NCBI GenBank assembly: GCA_033439265.1
Contig: JAVTVX010000002.1
Location: 5,280,001 to 5,344,000 of the forward strand
Length of the DNA stretch: 64,000 nt
From: Dillenia suffruticosa
Lineage: Eukaryota; Streptophyta; Magnoliopsida; Dilleniales; Dilleniaceae
Direction: 5' to 3'
This document shows, piece by piece, positions 49,001 to 60,607 of this stretch. The position numbers were made by a program, and so were the translations under genes. Each line of letters opens with the position of its first letter. The stretch's first letter is position 1. The notes under the pieces are model-generated. The model did no database searches, had not been told where the DNA came from, and saw only the letters and a list, made by a program, of their open reading frames with translations.

Positions 49001-52000
49001 GGAAGTTGTGTACTCAGGATGACAATCCAACTGAAGAGAAATCAGAAGATGATGAAGTTCCAGAGATATCGAAATGGGAATCTATAGTTTGGCTTGCAGT
49101 CCTGACTGCTTGGATCTCAATTCTATCAGAATATTTTGTTAATGCGATAGAGGTAATGTTTGCTTTATTTTGAAGCATTTTTCGTGCTTGGTCATTTATT
49201 ATTGTCTGTGATTCAAATTCTGATAACTTCTAGGTTTAAATTAAGTATTTCGGGAGGGAGAAGATAAAAGCTATGTTACCATATTAAAATCAAGAGTAAT
49301 AGATTGTGATAAATCAATGCATTCAAGCCACCGTTTTTGGCTTAAAAGATCATCCAAATCATGGTTGTAGGTATTCTTGTGATTGTAGTGCTATCAGGTA
49401 TAAAAACAACAACAACAACAAAAAACTGAGTCTTAATCACAATATTTAGGGTCTGCCATTTAAGAGAAATTTGAGAAAAAAAATAAAATAAATAGATATC
49501 TAAAATACGTTAGTTTAATTTGTACGGATTTTTCTACGCCATCCATTTCCATTCTTATCTAGGACTATCTCCTCATTTAAACCCTAAACTGTCATATCTT
49601 AACGGATAACTTGCATTCAAGTTTTCAGCGGTGTACCTCTATGTTTTACTAGATTTTCTATATTTAAGTTCTCGATTCTCCTAATCGGTGCATTTTTGGG
49701 TTTTCTTTGCGCATACTTAAATCACTTCAGACGATACTTTTACATCTTATCCACAATTGAATTAACTTCCAAGTTGTTACGAATATCTTCATTTCTAATT
49801 CTATATCTTCTAGTTTTATCACACATCTATCTAAACATTCTCATTTTTGCTACAACCATCTTTTATTGTTGTTTAATGGCCGAACACTCGGTACCATACA
49901 ATAGTGCAGGTCTAATCGCAGTTTTATATAATTTTCCCTTCAAATACAGTGGCATCGTGCAATCACAAAAGAACTCTGGATGCCCTTCTCTATTTCATCC
50001 AATCCACTCGAATCTTATGGCTCACGTCTTCATCTATATTACCATTATTTTGAACGATGAAACTTAAATATCTAAATCGTTCATTTTTGAATATATTTTG
50101 CCCATCTAATCTAATCGTTTTTTTATCATTTCGATAACTGTCGTTAAATCTACATCTTATATATTTGATTTTCGATCTACTCAATCTAAACCCTCTGGAT
50201 TCCAGTATTACTCTCCATAGCTCTAATTTAGCAGTAACACCCTCCTTAGTTTTGTCAACTAACACTATATCATTTGCAAAAAACATACACCATGGTATTT
50301 CATATTGAATGTTTTTTATGATTTCATTTATCATTATTGCAAAAAGGAGGGGTCTTAATGCCGAACTTGATGGAGCCCTATGTTAATAGGAAAGTTATCG
50401 CTCAAATCCCTACAAGTTCTTATACCGGATACGGCTCCCTCATACATATCTCTAATAATATTAATGTATTTCAAGGAAATCCATTTTTTTCATTAACACC
50501 CATTACAATAAGTCTCTAGGAACCATATCATATGTTTTTTCTAGATCAATGAATACTATATATAAGTCTCTCTTTTGTATTCTATATGTTTCCGTCAAAT
50601 GTCTTAACAAGTGGATTGCTTCCGTGGTGGATCTTTTTGGTATAAATCCAAATTAATTTTGAGATACATTTATTTTTTATCTCAATTTATACTCTATTAC
50701 TCTCTCCTATTGTGGAAATGTTATAGTGGCACGGTGGCTTGTAACAGCCCGTGGCAGGCTGTAATAGGGTGCACATTGGTCAGATTGTGACTTTAAAGGC
50801 TGTTGCATAGTCGTTATGCCCCCCACAATGGCTTTATCCATGAAAGTTGGTATGGTTCCATGCCATGCTACAGGTCGAATTTTAAATCCACGGGCAGATG
50901 TAATACATATTCATATAATTGTTTCTTTTGATAAGTGCTTAGCAGCTACTAATTAATGAGGCAAATTCTTCACAGGAGCTTTAAACATCATATATGTAGG
51001 TGCACAAGTTTTGTTTAATCGGAGCAGAGTAGATTGTTATACACTAGAGAACAACAAATTGTGAATCTAAATTGTTAATGTTCTTGCACTTGGCTTGTAT
51101 AATTTATTTATTTGTGCCTTTAATGGTCAACTAAGCTGATCGGCACAAGTAAATTATTTTACTTTACAAACTATATGATGTGAAAGTTTTGTGCTAACAT
51201 ATAACAACTAAATGTTTTGAGTTTGGTAAATTACTCTGTAGATGCTGATATGTGATTCCTGCAATTAACAAGTTCTAGTCATAATGTTCTTTCGCCAAAG
51301 TTCTTGGTCACATGTATTGGATAAAATATTGGAGTCATGCACCAGTTTCTATTGAATTTATCCATGTCATACCACATGCAAATGCATGAGTTCGAAGAGA
51401 AAAACATGAAAAAAAATGTAGTTGATAAAAAATGGGTTATATAGTCGTTGATGATTATCTAAGACATGATTAAGATTGATGTAGTTATTTCGTCTCTTTG
51501 GCTTTAATCACACATATTCCAGTATTAAGGTTTACCAATAGGGTTTTAAACATTAAGAGTCTCTAAAGGTTAAATTCACGCTTTTGACCTCGTAAAATTT
51601 ATGAAGTAACATATTTTGCTCAAAATTAATTGGATAAATTGATGCAGATTAGTTGCAAACTCATGCACAAAGTTTTGTCAACTCTTGTTGTCTGATATAA
51701 AACAAAGGTCAAAAACTAGAATTCCAAAACAGTATGAGTCTTTTTTCTTGGGTTGGGAAGAGAAATCTTTTATTTTAGTTTATTGTAATAAAGCTAATTG
51801 ATCATTGCCGTCTATTGATTTATACATATTCAGGGTTAGAAAACTAAAAATTGATTTTTGACCAAATACTTTTATAATTTTACTGGGGGCAATTGAGCAA
51901 ATTCTATGACATATGTCACATGACCCAAAAATCTTTTAACATTTGAGTTTGGGCAATGTCCTTTCCCCCATTGATCACACTCTGAATTCTTCCATGCATG

Positions 52001-55000
52001 GGGTTAAGTATAACTTGACAACATGTTTGACCCTTTTTTTGATAATTTCCTTTTGCTTTTAATGAAGTGTTGTGAAGTTGGGCTTCTGATTTGGCTATAC
52101 TTTGCAGGGAGCCTCTGTTGCACTGGATATGCCAGTTTCATTTATCAGTGTTGTCTTGCTTCCTATAGTAGGGAATGCTGCAGAACATGCAAGTGCTATA
52201 ATGTTTGCCATGAAAGACAAACTTGTGAGTATGTTGTTATGATTGACTGTTTTGGCCATCGTAATTTTGTCCTAAGATTCTCAATTTCCTTTATGATGTG
52301 AATTTGCCTTATGCATAATGCTTTTTGGTTTTTGGTTTACGAATTATGAGAATGACAGCATAGATCCTTTTAGTAAAATTTAGACATGAAACATCTGCTT
52401 TCCTACAAGAGTGGTAACTTGTCAATTCTTATTTGTTTGCTCAATGAGAAAAAGCAAAATTATGGACCATGACCAAGAAATGGACTAGTGTGAAAGGGAT
52501 ATTTCAGGGGCTAAAACTGGGATGTATTTGTCATTGCCATCAGAAGCAGGGATCTGAAAATAATTATGGAAATTATGCGCATTAGAAATGTTTCTTTTGT
52601 TTAGATGTCCTTTAGTCTATTGTTGGCAGGGTTTGGCTTCTTGTAAGATGGTACTAATGTTGCTTGGTTAGTTAAATGTTTGAGAGAGTTTTGGCTAGAA
52701 TGGTCCTGCTTGTCGTATTTTATTTATCGATCATGACGATCAAACTGCCATTACCACTGTTGTTGATATTGTGAAACCTAACTTAGTAGTAAGCGTGGAT
52801 ATTTGACCTGCCCTCAAGACATTATGCCACCATCGTACTCTTCCCAAGTTATGCTTCCATTGTTATTTATGTTGAAACCAGACTATTGCAGAAACATCCC
52901 TTTCAATATCATATCCTTGTCCTACTATTTAGGCAGTGACGATTTCTCACCTCTTGAGCCTTATGTATTATTTCTACACCATCCAATACAATTCATTTTT
53001 CTATAATTCTGCTTATTATATATTTTAAATGTTCAGTTTGTTGGTGAAATGAGATTAACATAATATTAAAACCAATAATGGTTTGATTATTCATTATGTT
53101 ATTGGTTCTAATATTATGTTCAGGTTTGCTAATGGTTTGACTTACCAATAACGGTTTGGAAGTATGACACATGCCTTGTTAAAACTTTTTGAACAGAAAG
53201 GGATGCTAGTTTTGACTTTATCCGCTGCTAATGTCGCTATTGTCATACTCATCACGATCATCTTACCCTGAACCATATTTGGATTTTGTCTAATTTCTGT
53301 ACTGTGTTGCTAAATCTTGTCATTAATAACTTTCTCGGTACTAAAGCATAATGATATTCAAGAAATAAATAATTTCTTTTAATTTTGTATTTCTTCCTAA
53401 ATTGTATCTAATTTCCTCATGCTTTCCTGTAGGATATTTCATTGGGAGTTGCAATTGGGTCTTCTACTCAAATATCCATGTTTGGGGTATGTTTATCGCA
53501 TCTCATATTTCTTCTTCCATGTCAATTCTAACTATGTTTATTTGAAATGTTTGAAATTTTCAATATCCTGATGGTTATATTTAGATTGCAAGAACATCAA
53601 GTTAGTGGCATAAACTTGTATTTTATCATTAAATATGTTGAGATCTACGATTGAGGTGCACGATCTTAATTGCACTTTCCTTCAGGTTGCTGAGTTGTCT
53701 GTTTTGTGCACAACTAACCTGAGATGGGACAGCATTCATAACACTGAACCTGGAGTGGCTTTAGATTTTGATATAAGAAGTGAAACAGCTATATTTTCTC
53801 TATTCTCTTTGCACGTAAAAGAAACTTGACAATCTACTTTACTGTCCCTCTGTAACATATTCTGAAAGAATGTTGATGAACAAAATTGCATCTAAATAGT
53901 GTGTAATTGCAAGGTCTCTTATCTAGACATATTGTGGCCTGTTGATTATCGCTCAATGCAAGTGCATTTCTGCTACCAATAGTGGAAGGCTGAATTCAAT
54001 TACCTCAAGATTTAGCTGTCTTCTTAGCAGTAGTTTGCATTCACTTCTGCTTCTTTGTCGGTCTTTTCTCCCCTTGCATTAAAAAGCACTTTTTCGTTGA
54101 ATTAAGTAAAACAACTTCTCTCCTCTCATCTAAAAATAATCCTTCTACAAAAAGCACAAGAGCATCCAAACTACCCTATAATAGCAATTTACCATCAGAG
54201 TGTTCTTGTTGTTCATGATTGTCAGAAGGATCCAGATTGTGTTAAAATAACAATGATCTTTACTTAAAATATCATATTACTACTAATGTAAAATATTAAT
54301 TTAATTTTCAAAAGAAACTTCCAGAGTGACAAACCAGCCCAACATTTTTGGAGTAGGAAGTTATCATAAGAAATTATGAACTTGGGACATATTATTAGTT
54401 TGTTAGGGAATTGCACCTATTTTAAGAAAATAAAAAATGAGTTATGTTTACTATAGTGGATGCCATTTGAAAGACACATTGCCGCCATCTCCCGCATTTG
54501 TAGTACTGAGATATGCCAAATAAGCCACATTAAGCCACTTTATAAGTAGAGCTATTGTATTAAGAGAAAAATTAATAGAGATTCTCGATCGTAAGATTTA
54601 GCATAGTATGGGTACTTATTATGTGATTGCTTATCTCTCAACTTGATATGCACTTTGAAGCTAGTGTAAATACTGGGATAATTGCATTTCTCGTCTTAAA
54701 TATTTAGCTCTTTTTTTGATTTAATCCTAAACAAAAAAATTTCACTCAGTAGATTCTAGGCATTTTGGACTGGTTGCACTTTCAGCCCTACGAAGGAATT
54801 GTAACAGATTTAGCTAACTTCCATAAAATATACCATGTAGGTGCCAAGGTGGCGCTGGTAAGGATCCCATGGCGGTTAAATAAGAAGACATTGAAATAAT
54901 TGTCTTTAAAAAATTATAAATTTGATCAAAAGTAAAAATAAAATTCATTAAATAAAAGAAAATTTCTTCTCCCATCTCCAAACCCTGGCCACCTCAATTA

Positions 55001-58000
55001 ACCAATGACTTTCACCTGTAATTGGCACCATTGTGGCCATTATTGACTCCAATTATCACCAAAGACATCACCACATGCACTGCAAAACCACCATGACTGC
55101 TGTTGCCTCTCAGCACCAACACCATCTCACCACTTCCTATCAAATTGTGGTTGGTTAGCTGAAGTTGATTTGTTATTTTTCTCATCAATTAATGTAACAC
55201 GGCATTAGACAGTGAAAGAATCTCTTTGAGCAAGCAAGATTAAACATGAGTTTCAAAAAAAGTTGTGATCGTCTGCCAAACTATTGGAAGTGGGGAATAT
55301 CTATTTATATTGCAGAATTTACAAACATTTGCCTGGTTACGTCATAGCAACAAGTAAAAGGTTTGACATTTAACAAAAACCATACAAAATCAAGAATTCT
55401 CCATCAACTCGAACGTTCCATCCAAATTGGAAAATTTAGAACAAATTAAAAAATGGCAACAGAATTTGATTAACAATACCTGAAAACTGTGTTTGGTGAC
55501 CCATTCCATATCAATAACCAAAGAAGATGAAGAGAAAAAATCAGAAGAATATTTGGATTTGTATCCTTTTTTCTCATCATCTTTGATGGTGTCAACAAGA
55601 GAACGCACAGGTTCTCCATCATCCACCAAATGAGATCAATGACAGTGGTGGAAATTGGTGGGATGGTGTTGGTGTTCAAAGGCGACAGCATTTGCGGTGG
55701 CTGTAGCGATGGCAATGATTAGTCTCTGCGGTGGCTGCAGTGGTGGAAATTATGGGTGGAGGTTGTTGGTTGATTCAGGGGGCTGGGGTTTTTGGAGATT
55801 CGAGAAGAATTTTATTTTTATTTTGATTTTAATTCAATAAATTTTCTTTTTGCTTTTGATCTATTTGATATTTTCTTCAATAAAATTATCTTATATGGTA
55901 GCAACCTGTTTTCTGCTGTTGTTTCAAACCTCGAAAGATGATTGTGCATCCTTCCACACTTCAACACTATTACAAGGAACTCCCGTGACATTTCCTATTG
56001 TAACGAACAGGCATTGGTGCTTCTTAGTATCTACATGTCATGAGCCTAAAAATAATTATAAGGAGCTCCTTCTGACATTTCCTAGAGTACCGTACAGGCA
56101 TTGGTGCTTGTTTGTACCTACACGCCATAAGGGATCGTGCATCTTTGCAGCCACTTGTCACTGTTTTAGTAGCAGGAAACCTTTGTCCCATTAATTTGTA
56201 TCTTCATTTTCTTTTGATTAATTCATTCCTTTGTTTTGCTTTCCTTCGATTGATGACCCCATTGGTGTTTATACTGGATTCAAAGACAAAAAAGAAGGAT
56301 AAGATAGAGACTGGAATATGATGTGAGAGGTGGTTCCTCTGTAGGTGAAAGATCACACCTGTTATTTAGACATCTTATTATATTGAATCTAATATGCCTC
56401 CTGCATTGGGGAACAATTTCATGCTTGTATTTTTTATTTTCACTGTCATTTCGTGCTTCCAATTTTTATTTTCACTGTCTGTGATGTAAGTTGACATGCT
56501 GATCAAATATAATCTTGTTTTCCTTATGAATTGCAGATACCTTTTTGTGTTGTTGTTGGTTGGATGATGGGGCAACCCATGGACTTAAATTTTCAACTTT
56601 TCGAGACAGCTACACTCTTTGTTACGGTTTTAGTTGTCGCCTTTTTGCTTCAGGTAGGTTGGTCTTTTTGTTTGTTTTGTTCTTTGTTTTTGTTCCCCCC
56701 CCCCCCCCCACTAATCAGATCCCTGTTATACAACTGGATAATCTGTTTGAAACCAAAGTAGTTGTTACTTCTGATTTTATGGAATAACTATTTGAAACTG
56801 AAGTGATCATTCCTTCTAATTTTACGGAACATTGCCAACTGGATATCAGTTTGAAACTGAAGTAATCATTTCTTCTAATTTTATGGAATGACTTTTTGAA
56901 ACTAAAGATTTTGTGGAATCTTGAAATCTTACAGTAGATTGTTTGGAGCACTTAAGTTTACTAATTTGGTAGAATTGCATTTCTTGGAGTCTGTTGATTG
57001 AACAATAAATGGAGTCAGACGTGTCTAAGTAGTTGGGTGTCTTTTTCCTCAAATGAATTTATGGGAATTAAAAAGCTACGGGGATTCTTGGTTCTTAAGT
57101 AATCTGTATCAGACCAGGGCTCTTACTTATGGGGATTTGTGTTATGTCCATATATGTCTTTTCTCTTTTGTTATTGAGGGCCAGCAGGGCTGGGTTTTTG
57201 ATACAAGTGTTTGTCTTTCCTTTTAATATCTTGTTCTTGGATCCCTTGTCCTTGTGTCTTTTGATTTGCGAAGTAACGGTGTGAATCCCTTGTTGCTGTT
57301 ATTTGTTATTTCTCGTTGTGCCTTTTGGTTTTAGTGTTTTCTGTAATTTAGTTGCCTTTCAGTTGAACATTAAGCCACTATTTCTCGTCCAATTAACAGC
57401 ACAACTGAATTCTTATATATTCTCCATTCTTGGTTGACAGGAAGGTACTTCTAATTACTTTAAGGGATTGATGCTCATCTTTTGCTATTTGATTGTGGGT
57501 GGAAGCTTCTTTGTGCACGAGGATCCTGCCTCACAAGGTTAGTCTTTTTAAATCTTATAATCTGCTTTCAAATTATGCCAGGCCTCCTTATCTGCAGTAA
57601 TATACATAGTAGCTTTACAAATTTTGACATTCCAGACTCTCGTCTTTGCTTCATTAAAATTTTCTCCATCTGTTATCCTCTTTTTCCTCTTCCAACTTTA
57701 AAATAACTAGAAAATTGTGGTTTGACGTGTTGTGATAATTGAGGTCGATTGTCTGGCATATGGTATGACAGATTGAAATTTGATATGCAAAGAACACAAA
57801 ATCAAAAAACATAGTGGAGTTGATGAGGCGTACCCCTGTAGCATTGTAACTCTTCTCCATGTATATATCCTTATTAAAGCATTATACCATGGAGCATGTT
57901 GAAGGGTGCTTTCTTACTAATTAAGCATGAGGTACCTAGCTGCACTCTTCTTCTGTCTGCTGTGTTGAACTTTTGCTTGTACCTGCACCTTATTGAAAAC

Positions 58001-58062
58001 CATTAGGTATGCCTCCAATTATTTCATGATCCTTTTCCTTTTCTTTTTGCTCAGGTATGTGA
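36571..58062 (+). CDS. CAX2-like: Vacuolar cation/proton exchanger, CAX2/CAX5 group
   Basis: Twelve coding exons: 36571-36615, 37389-37643, 37742-37809, 37900-37928, 46653-46849, 46942-47157, 49018-49152, 52108-52224, 53433-53486, 56537-56653, 57441-57537 and 58055-58062. They join in frame to 445 aa; known CAX2 proteins are about 440. CAX proteins load Ca2+, Mn2+ and other metals into the vacuole in exchange for H+. The two alpha-repeat motifs are present: [13 protein letters not shown] (142-154, Glu146) and [13 protein letters not shown] (337-349, Glu341). [20 protein letters not shown] and the acidic loop ([16 protein letters not shown]) between the halves are also present. CAF at 180-182 matches the metal-selectivity site known in CAX2. 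The cytosolic N-terminus (1-70) is the region that regulates transport in this family. Intron 4 is 8.7 kb and introns 7 and 9 about 3 kb, filled with old repeats. The last exon adds only 8 coding bases. Confidence 0.95.
38640..40690 (+). mobile_element. RTE-type LINE remnant in CAX intron 4 (sense)
   Basis: The + strand shows the segment between endonuclease and reverse transcriptase ([16 protein letters not shown]...[20 protein letters not shown]), then scattered reverse transcriptase words (FGFTPSRS-like, [16 protein letters not shown]) and the C-terminal tail (NEKVKL...[12 protein letters not shown]-like). It has many stops and frame changes. It is the longest of four RTE copies in the window and is old. 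Confidence 0.7.
42000..43595. other. CAX intron 4 middle, repeat-like sequence of unknown type
   Basis: This G-rich block (GTGG, GGATG words) is unlike the AT-rich flanks and may derive from a transposable element, but no domain was recognised. A (CT)n tract lies near 43333-43352. Confidence 0.35.
43598..44165 (-). mobile_element. RTE-type LINE 3' fragment in CAX intron 4 (antisense)
   Basis: The left end is ACAACAACAACAACAACAA, which is the (TTG)n tail on the minus strand. The minus strand then reads the RTE C-terminal tail, including an [18 protein letters not shown]-like stretch and YCTECXAIK-like words. It is 5'-truncated and dead. A (TA)n tract lies inside at about 43721-43744. Confidence 0.75.
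45060..45490 (+). mobile_element. L1-type LINE 3' fragment (zf-RVT-like) in CAX intron 4
   Basis: The + strand frame reads [20 protein letters not shown] and [17 protein letters not shown], resembling the zf-RVT domain that follows the reverse transcriptase in plant L1 LINEs (CxxC...VDHLLLHC). Interrupted and short. Upstream (about 44400-45050) is similar G-rich sequence that may belong to the same element. Confidence 0.45.
46003..46162 (+). repeat. (TA)n(GA)n and (GT)n microsatellites in CAX intron 4
   Basis: A (TA)n tract passes into (GA)n at about 46005-46040, and a (GT)n tract lies at about 46093-46112. A short duplication (GTGCATTTTTTTTC...TTTTCATTA) occurs on both sides. Confidence 0.8.
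49405..50710 (-). mobile_element. RTE-type LINE fragment in CAX intron 7 (antisense)
   Basis: The left end ACAACAACAACAACAA is the (TTG)n tail. The minus strand reads [20 protein letters not shown], then [42 protein letters not shown] and [12 protein letters not shown]. The catalytic box is FAND instead of FADD, so the enzyme would be dead even without the stops. More reverse transcriptase sequence lies at 50335-50710. It is 5'-truncated. Confidence 0.82.
50711..52107. other. Rest of CAX intron 7
   Basis: AT-rich intron sequence with a pyrimidine-rich acceptor at 52107. Nothing else was recognised. Confidence 0.5.
54924..55861. mobile_element. Foldback-like DNA element in CAX intron 9
   Basis: GATCAAAAGTAAAAATAAAA at 54924 and following (about 65 bp, to ATCTCCAAACCC) is mirrored as an inverted copy ending CTTTTTGCTTTTGATC at 55861 (starting GGGGTTTTTGGAGATTCGAG). 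The centre is rich in CACCA/TGGTG words, themselves partly inverted. No transposase was found. It could be a MITE-like element with long terminal inverted repeats; target duplication was not found with certainty. Confidence 0.5.
55970..56140 (+). repeat. Two-copy direct repeat of about 95 bp in CAX intron 9
   Basis: AAGGAACTCC...GACATTTCCTA...ACAGGCATTGGTGCTTCTT recurs as AAGGAGCTCC...GACATTTCCTA...ACAGGCATTGGTGCTTGTT, about 95 bp on. It is non-coding. Confidence 0.7.
56745..56915 (+). repeat. Short degenerate direct repeats in CAX intron 10
   Basis: TTTGAAACTGAAGTGATCAT, TTCTTCTAATTTTATGGAA and close variants recur about four times between 56745 and 56915, just after a poly-C run (56694-56710). 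It is non-coding. Confidence 0.65.
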
Positions 58063-59853
58063 GGGCACCATAATTTGAACTTTTTCATTAGCATTGGAAA
58101 GCACAAGGTTGATTTATTCAAGAAATTAAGGGTGCTGTGTGTTGGATCATTCCTAGATTTTTCTTTCTTTTGATGTAGTTTTGTAACTTGGTTGAAAAAT
58201 CATTAGATATTGTATCATTTCTATACAGGAGGATTGCTTGCAGATGAGCCATGTTCTACATAAATGAAGCAGCCGCAATATTTTTTAGAACAAATCTTAT
58301 GTTTCGTGTTTGAACTGTTAATAGTTTGTGGTTAAGGGGATCATTTTTCAGTCTTGTTCCACGATTAGATCTATACTTCAGAATTGCAGCATTTGGCTGG
58401 TTATGGAAATTTAAGGGTTCTTTTAATGATTAAATCGATGTTTCCTGAAAAGAATGTTAAAGATTTGTTTTTCCTCTTGATTGTGCTGTTTGTAGGCAAG
58501 AGGATAAACGAAAGGGATAGCATTGTTAACTTTGGGATGTGGTGTCTTTCCTTGCTTGAAATGTAATGACTAATGATCAACCATTAGTCACTATTTATTT
58601 TTCTCAACTCTCCCCCCCCAAAAAAAACCCCCAAGTCACCAGATATTGTGTTTTCCACAACTCTGAAAAGAGGATTGTATTAGTTAAGTCTACAGTGGAT
58701 TGAATGAAAATGAAATTTGGGACTTGATTGAAATTTTTTGATAAAGTTTAGGACTTTACATATAATTTTCTCGGATGCGCATTCACGAATCCAAAATTGT
58801 TGCGGTAACATTGAGATTGAGCAAGGTATCAATTTGGCACAAAACCCACAAAGTAAAACGTTGAAACTATTGGTAACATCATTTCAAGTGAAACTAATTT
58901 ATTGAAGAAAATGACTTATGATTGAGAGATCTAGTAATAATAAATGATCACACTGCTTTAACAAGTTTATTCATTCAACAACAAATTTTGAAGTCAAGTA
59001 ATTGCTGAGTGACTTGAAGTCCTAACTCCCAAATCTCTTCCAATTGTTGCTAGAAAAACAACCCTGCGTTCAAAATTGATATTACAATGCTAAATCTGCA
59101 TAGTAGGAGTTGAAAATAACAAAAATAAAAGAAATAACTAAAGAAAATTATTATGATCAACATTAGTATGTTTTTACCAATTTTTAATGCTAACTCACAT
59201 TATTATGATCAGCATTGATTCTGCAATGCTAACGCACATTTGTATGTTTTTACCAGTTTTTAATCGAGTCATCAACATGTTTTCACAAATTTAAACAAAC
59301 AAATGGTTAAGAATCGGACAAAACCATGCTTTTGTAGACTGAGAGGTAGAAGTTGATATATTTGGTCCGCATAACATTATTCTACAATTTTTGAAAATGG
59401 GGGTCCCTCGAAAGATTACATGATCACAATCTAATCTTTCCTTCTTTTTTGACAGATTTTCAGCCAGCCTGCCAGCATTTGCAAATGCAGATAGATGGTT
59501 AAGCAACAAGCATCCGCAGAGTGGAAAATAGTGGTTTTGGGTATTTCCTAATATGATGGAAAGCTTTCATAAATTGTTGTCACCCCAGTTTCTTTTTTTC
59601 TTTTTCTTTTTTTGTTAACTAATAATATTTGAAATTATACTCTTACTAATCCACTCAGAGTGTTATCAAATAATTTAGAAAAAACTTCTCTCAATATAAT
59701 TTTTTTTTCAAGTTTTGAAACCAAAACTTAATTAAGAGTTTTAGCGTATTTATTCGGTATGCTAACTTGTCATCTAGTGTGATGGTGCCTTTCCATTTTG
59801 AGAGAGAGATGTTTACTTTGACGAAGTTTCAGAGACCAAGGTAGTCATTTTTA
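58063..59853. other. CAX 3' region and intergenic sequence, no further gene
   Basis: The CAX 3' untranslated region probably covers the first few hundred bases. Beyond it the DNA is AT-rich. A small duplication with TATGTTTTTACCAATTTTTA occurs near 59167 and 59240. ORFs of 60-70 codons here have no family likeness. Confidence 0.5.
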
Positions 59854-60353
59854 TGTTAGATATCATATTACATGTCAAATGTAGTAATGATAAGATATAA
59901 TAAAAATAATTCAAAAAAAAGAATCGAATGTACCTCCGGTCATTCTTGATTTCGACGATTTTTTACGATTGTGATAGCACCAAAATGATTTTTAAAACAT
60001 ATACATGCCTTCTAAATCCTCAATTTTACTTGATAGATGGTGTGGAATTTGAAATTTGGATTTAGTGATCCAATACACTAAAAGGGGTTTATATAGGCTC
60101 TCAACTATGAAATAGCCATTTTATCCAAAATTATTGCTGAATATTATAAGAATTTAATTAAATATTCATAATAGAAAAACATGATTAATTGTGTACAGTT
60201 TTAAATGGAACATCAAAATTTTGCTAAATGTATCTAAATTCAAATTTTTTCCGTTCTTTATCACATTTAATTTTTTTCAATTATGTTTTCTCAATTAATT
60301 TCACTTTGAATATATTAATTAATGAGATTTGAATTTTTCAAAATTTTATAACA
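59854..60353 (-). repeat. 3' LTR of the second Copia element
   Basis: On the + strand it starts TGTTAGATATC and ends TTTATAACA, so the ends are TGTTA...TAACA. Directly inside, the minus strand reads TCAAGAGAGAAAA (60354-60366), a polypurine tract. A minus-strand TATA box (CCTATATAAACC) lies near 60090. The partner LTR is outside the window, so its edges rest on these signals only. Confidence 0.72.
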
Positions 60354-60607
60354 TTTTCTCTCTTGACCCAGCAAACCGACTTAAAATCAAAACTAAGTCA
60401 ATTCTGTATGACAATAAAGTACATGAGTCATAGCGATAATTACTCTAAAAGTGAGTATCATCTTCCGTATACTACAATGCATTCTATTTTCTAATTTTAT
60501 AATGTCATTTACTTTATGAATAAATTCTATATTTATTCGGGATCCCAACTTGATGAATTTATCTCAAGACAATAACGTGTGCATAATTTTATTGAGAAAA
60601 TTCAATT

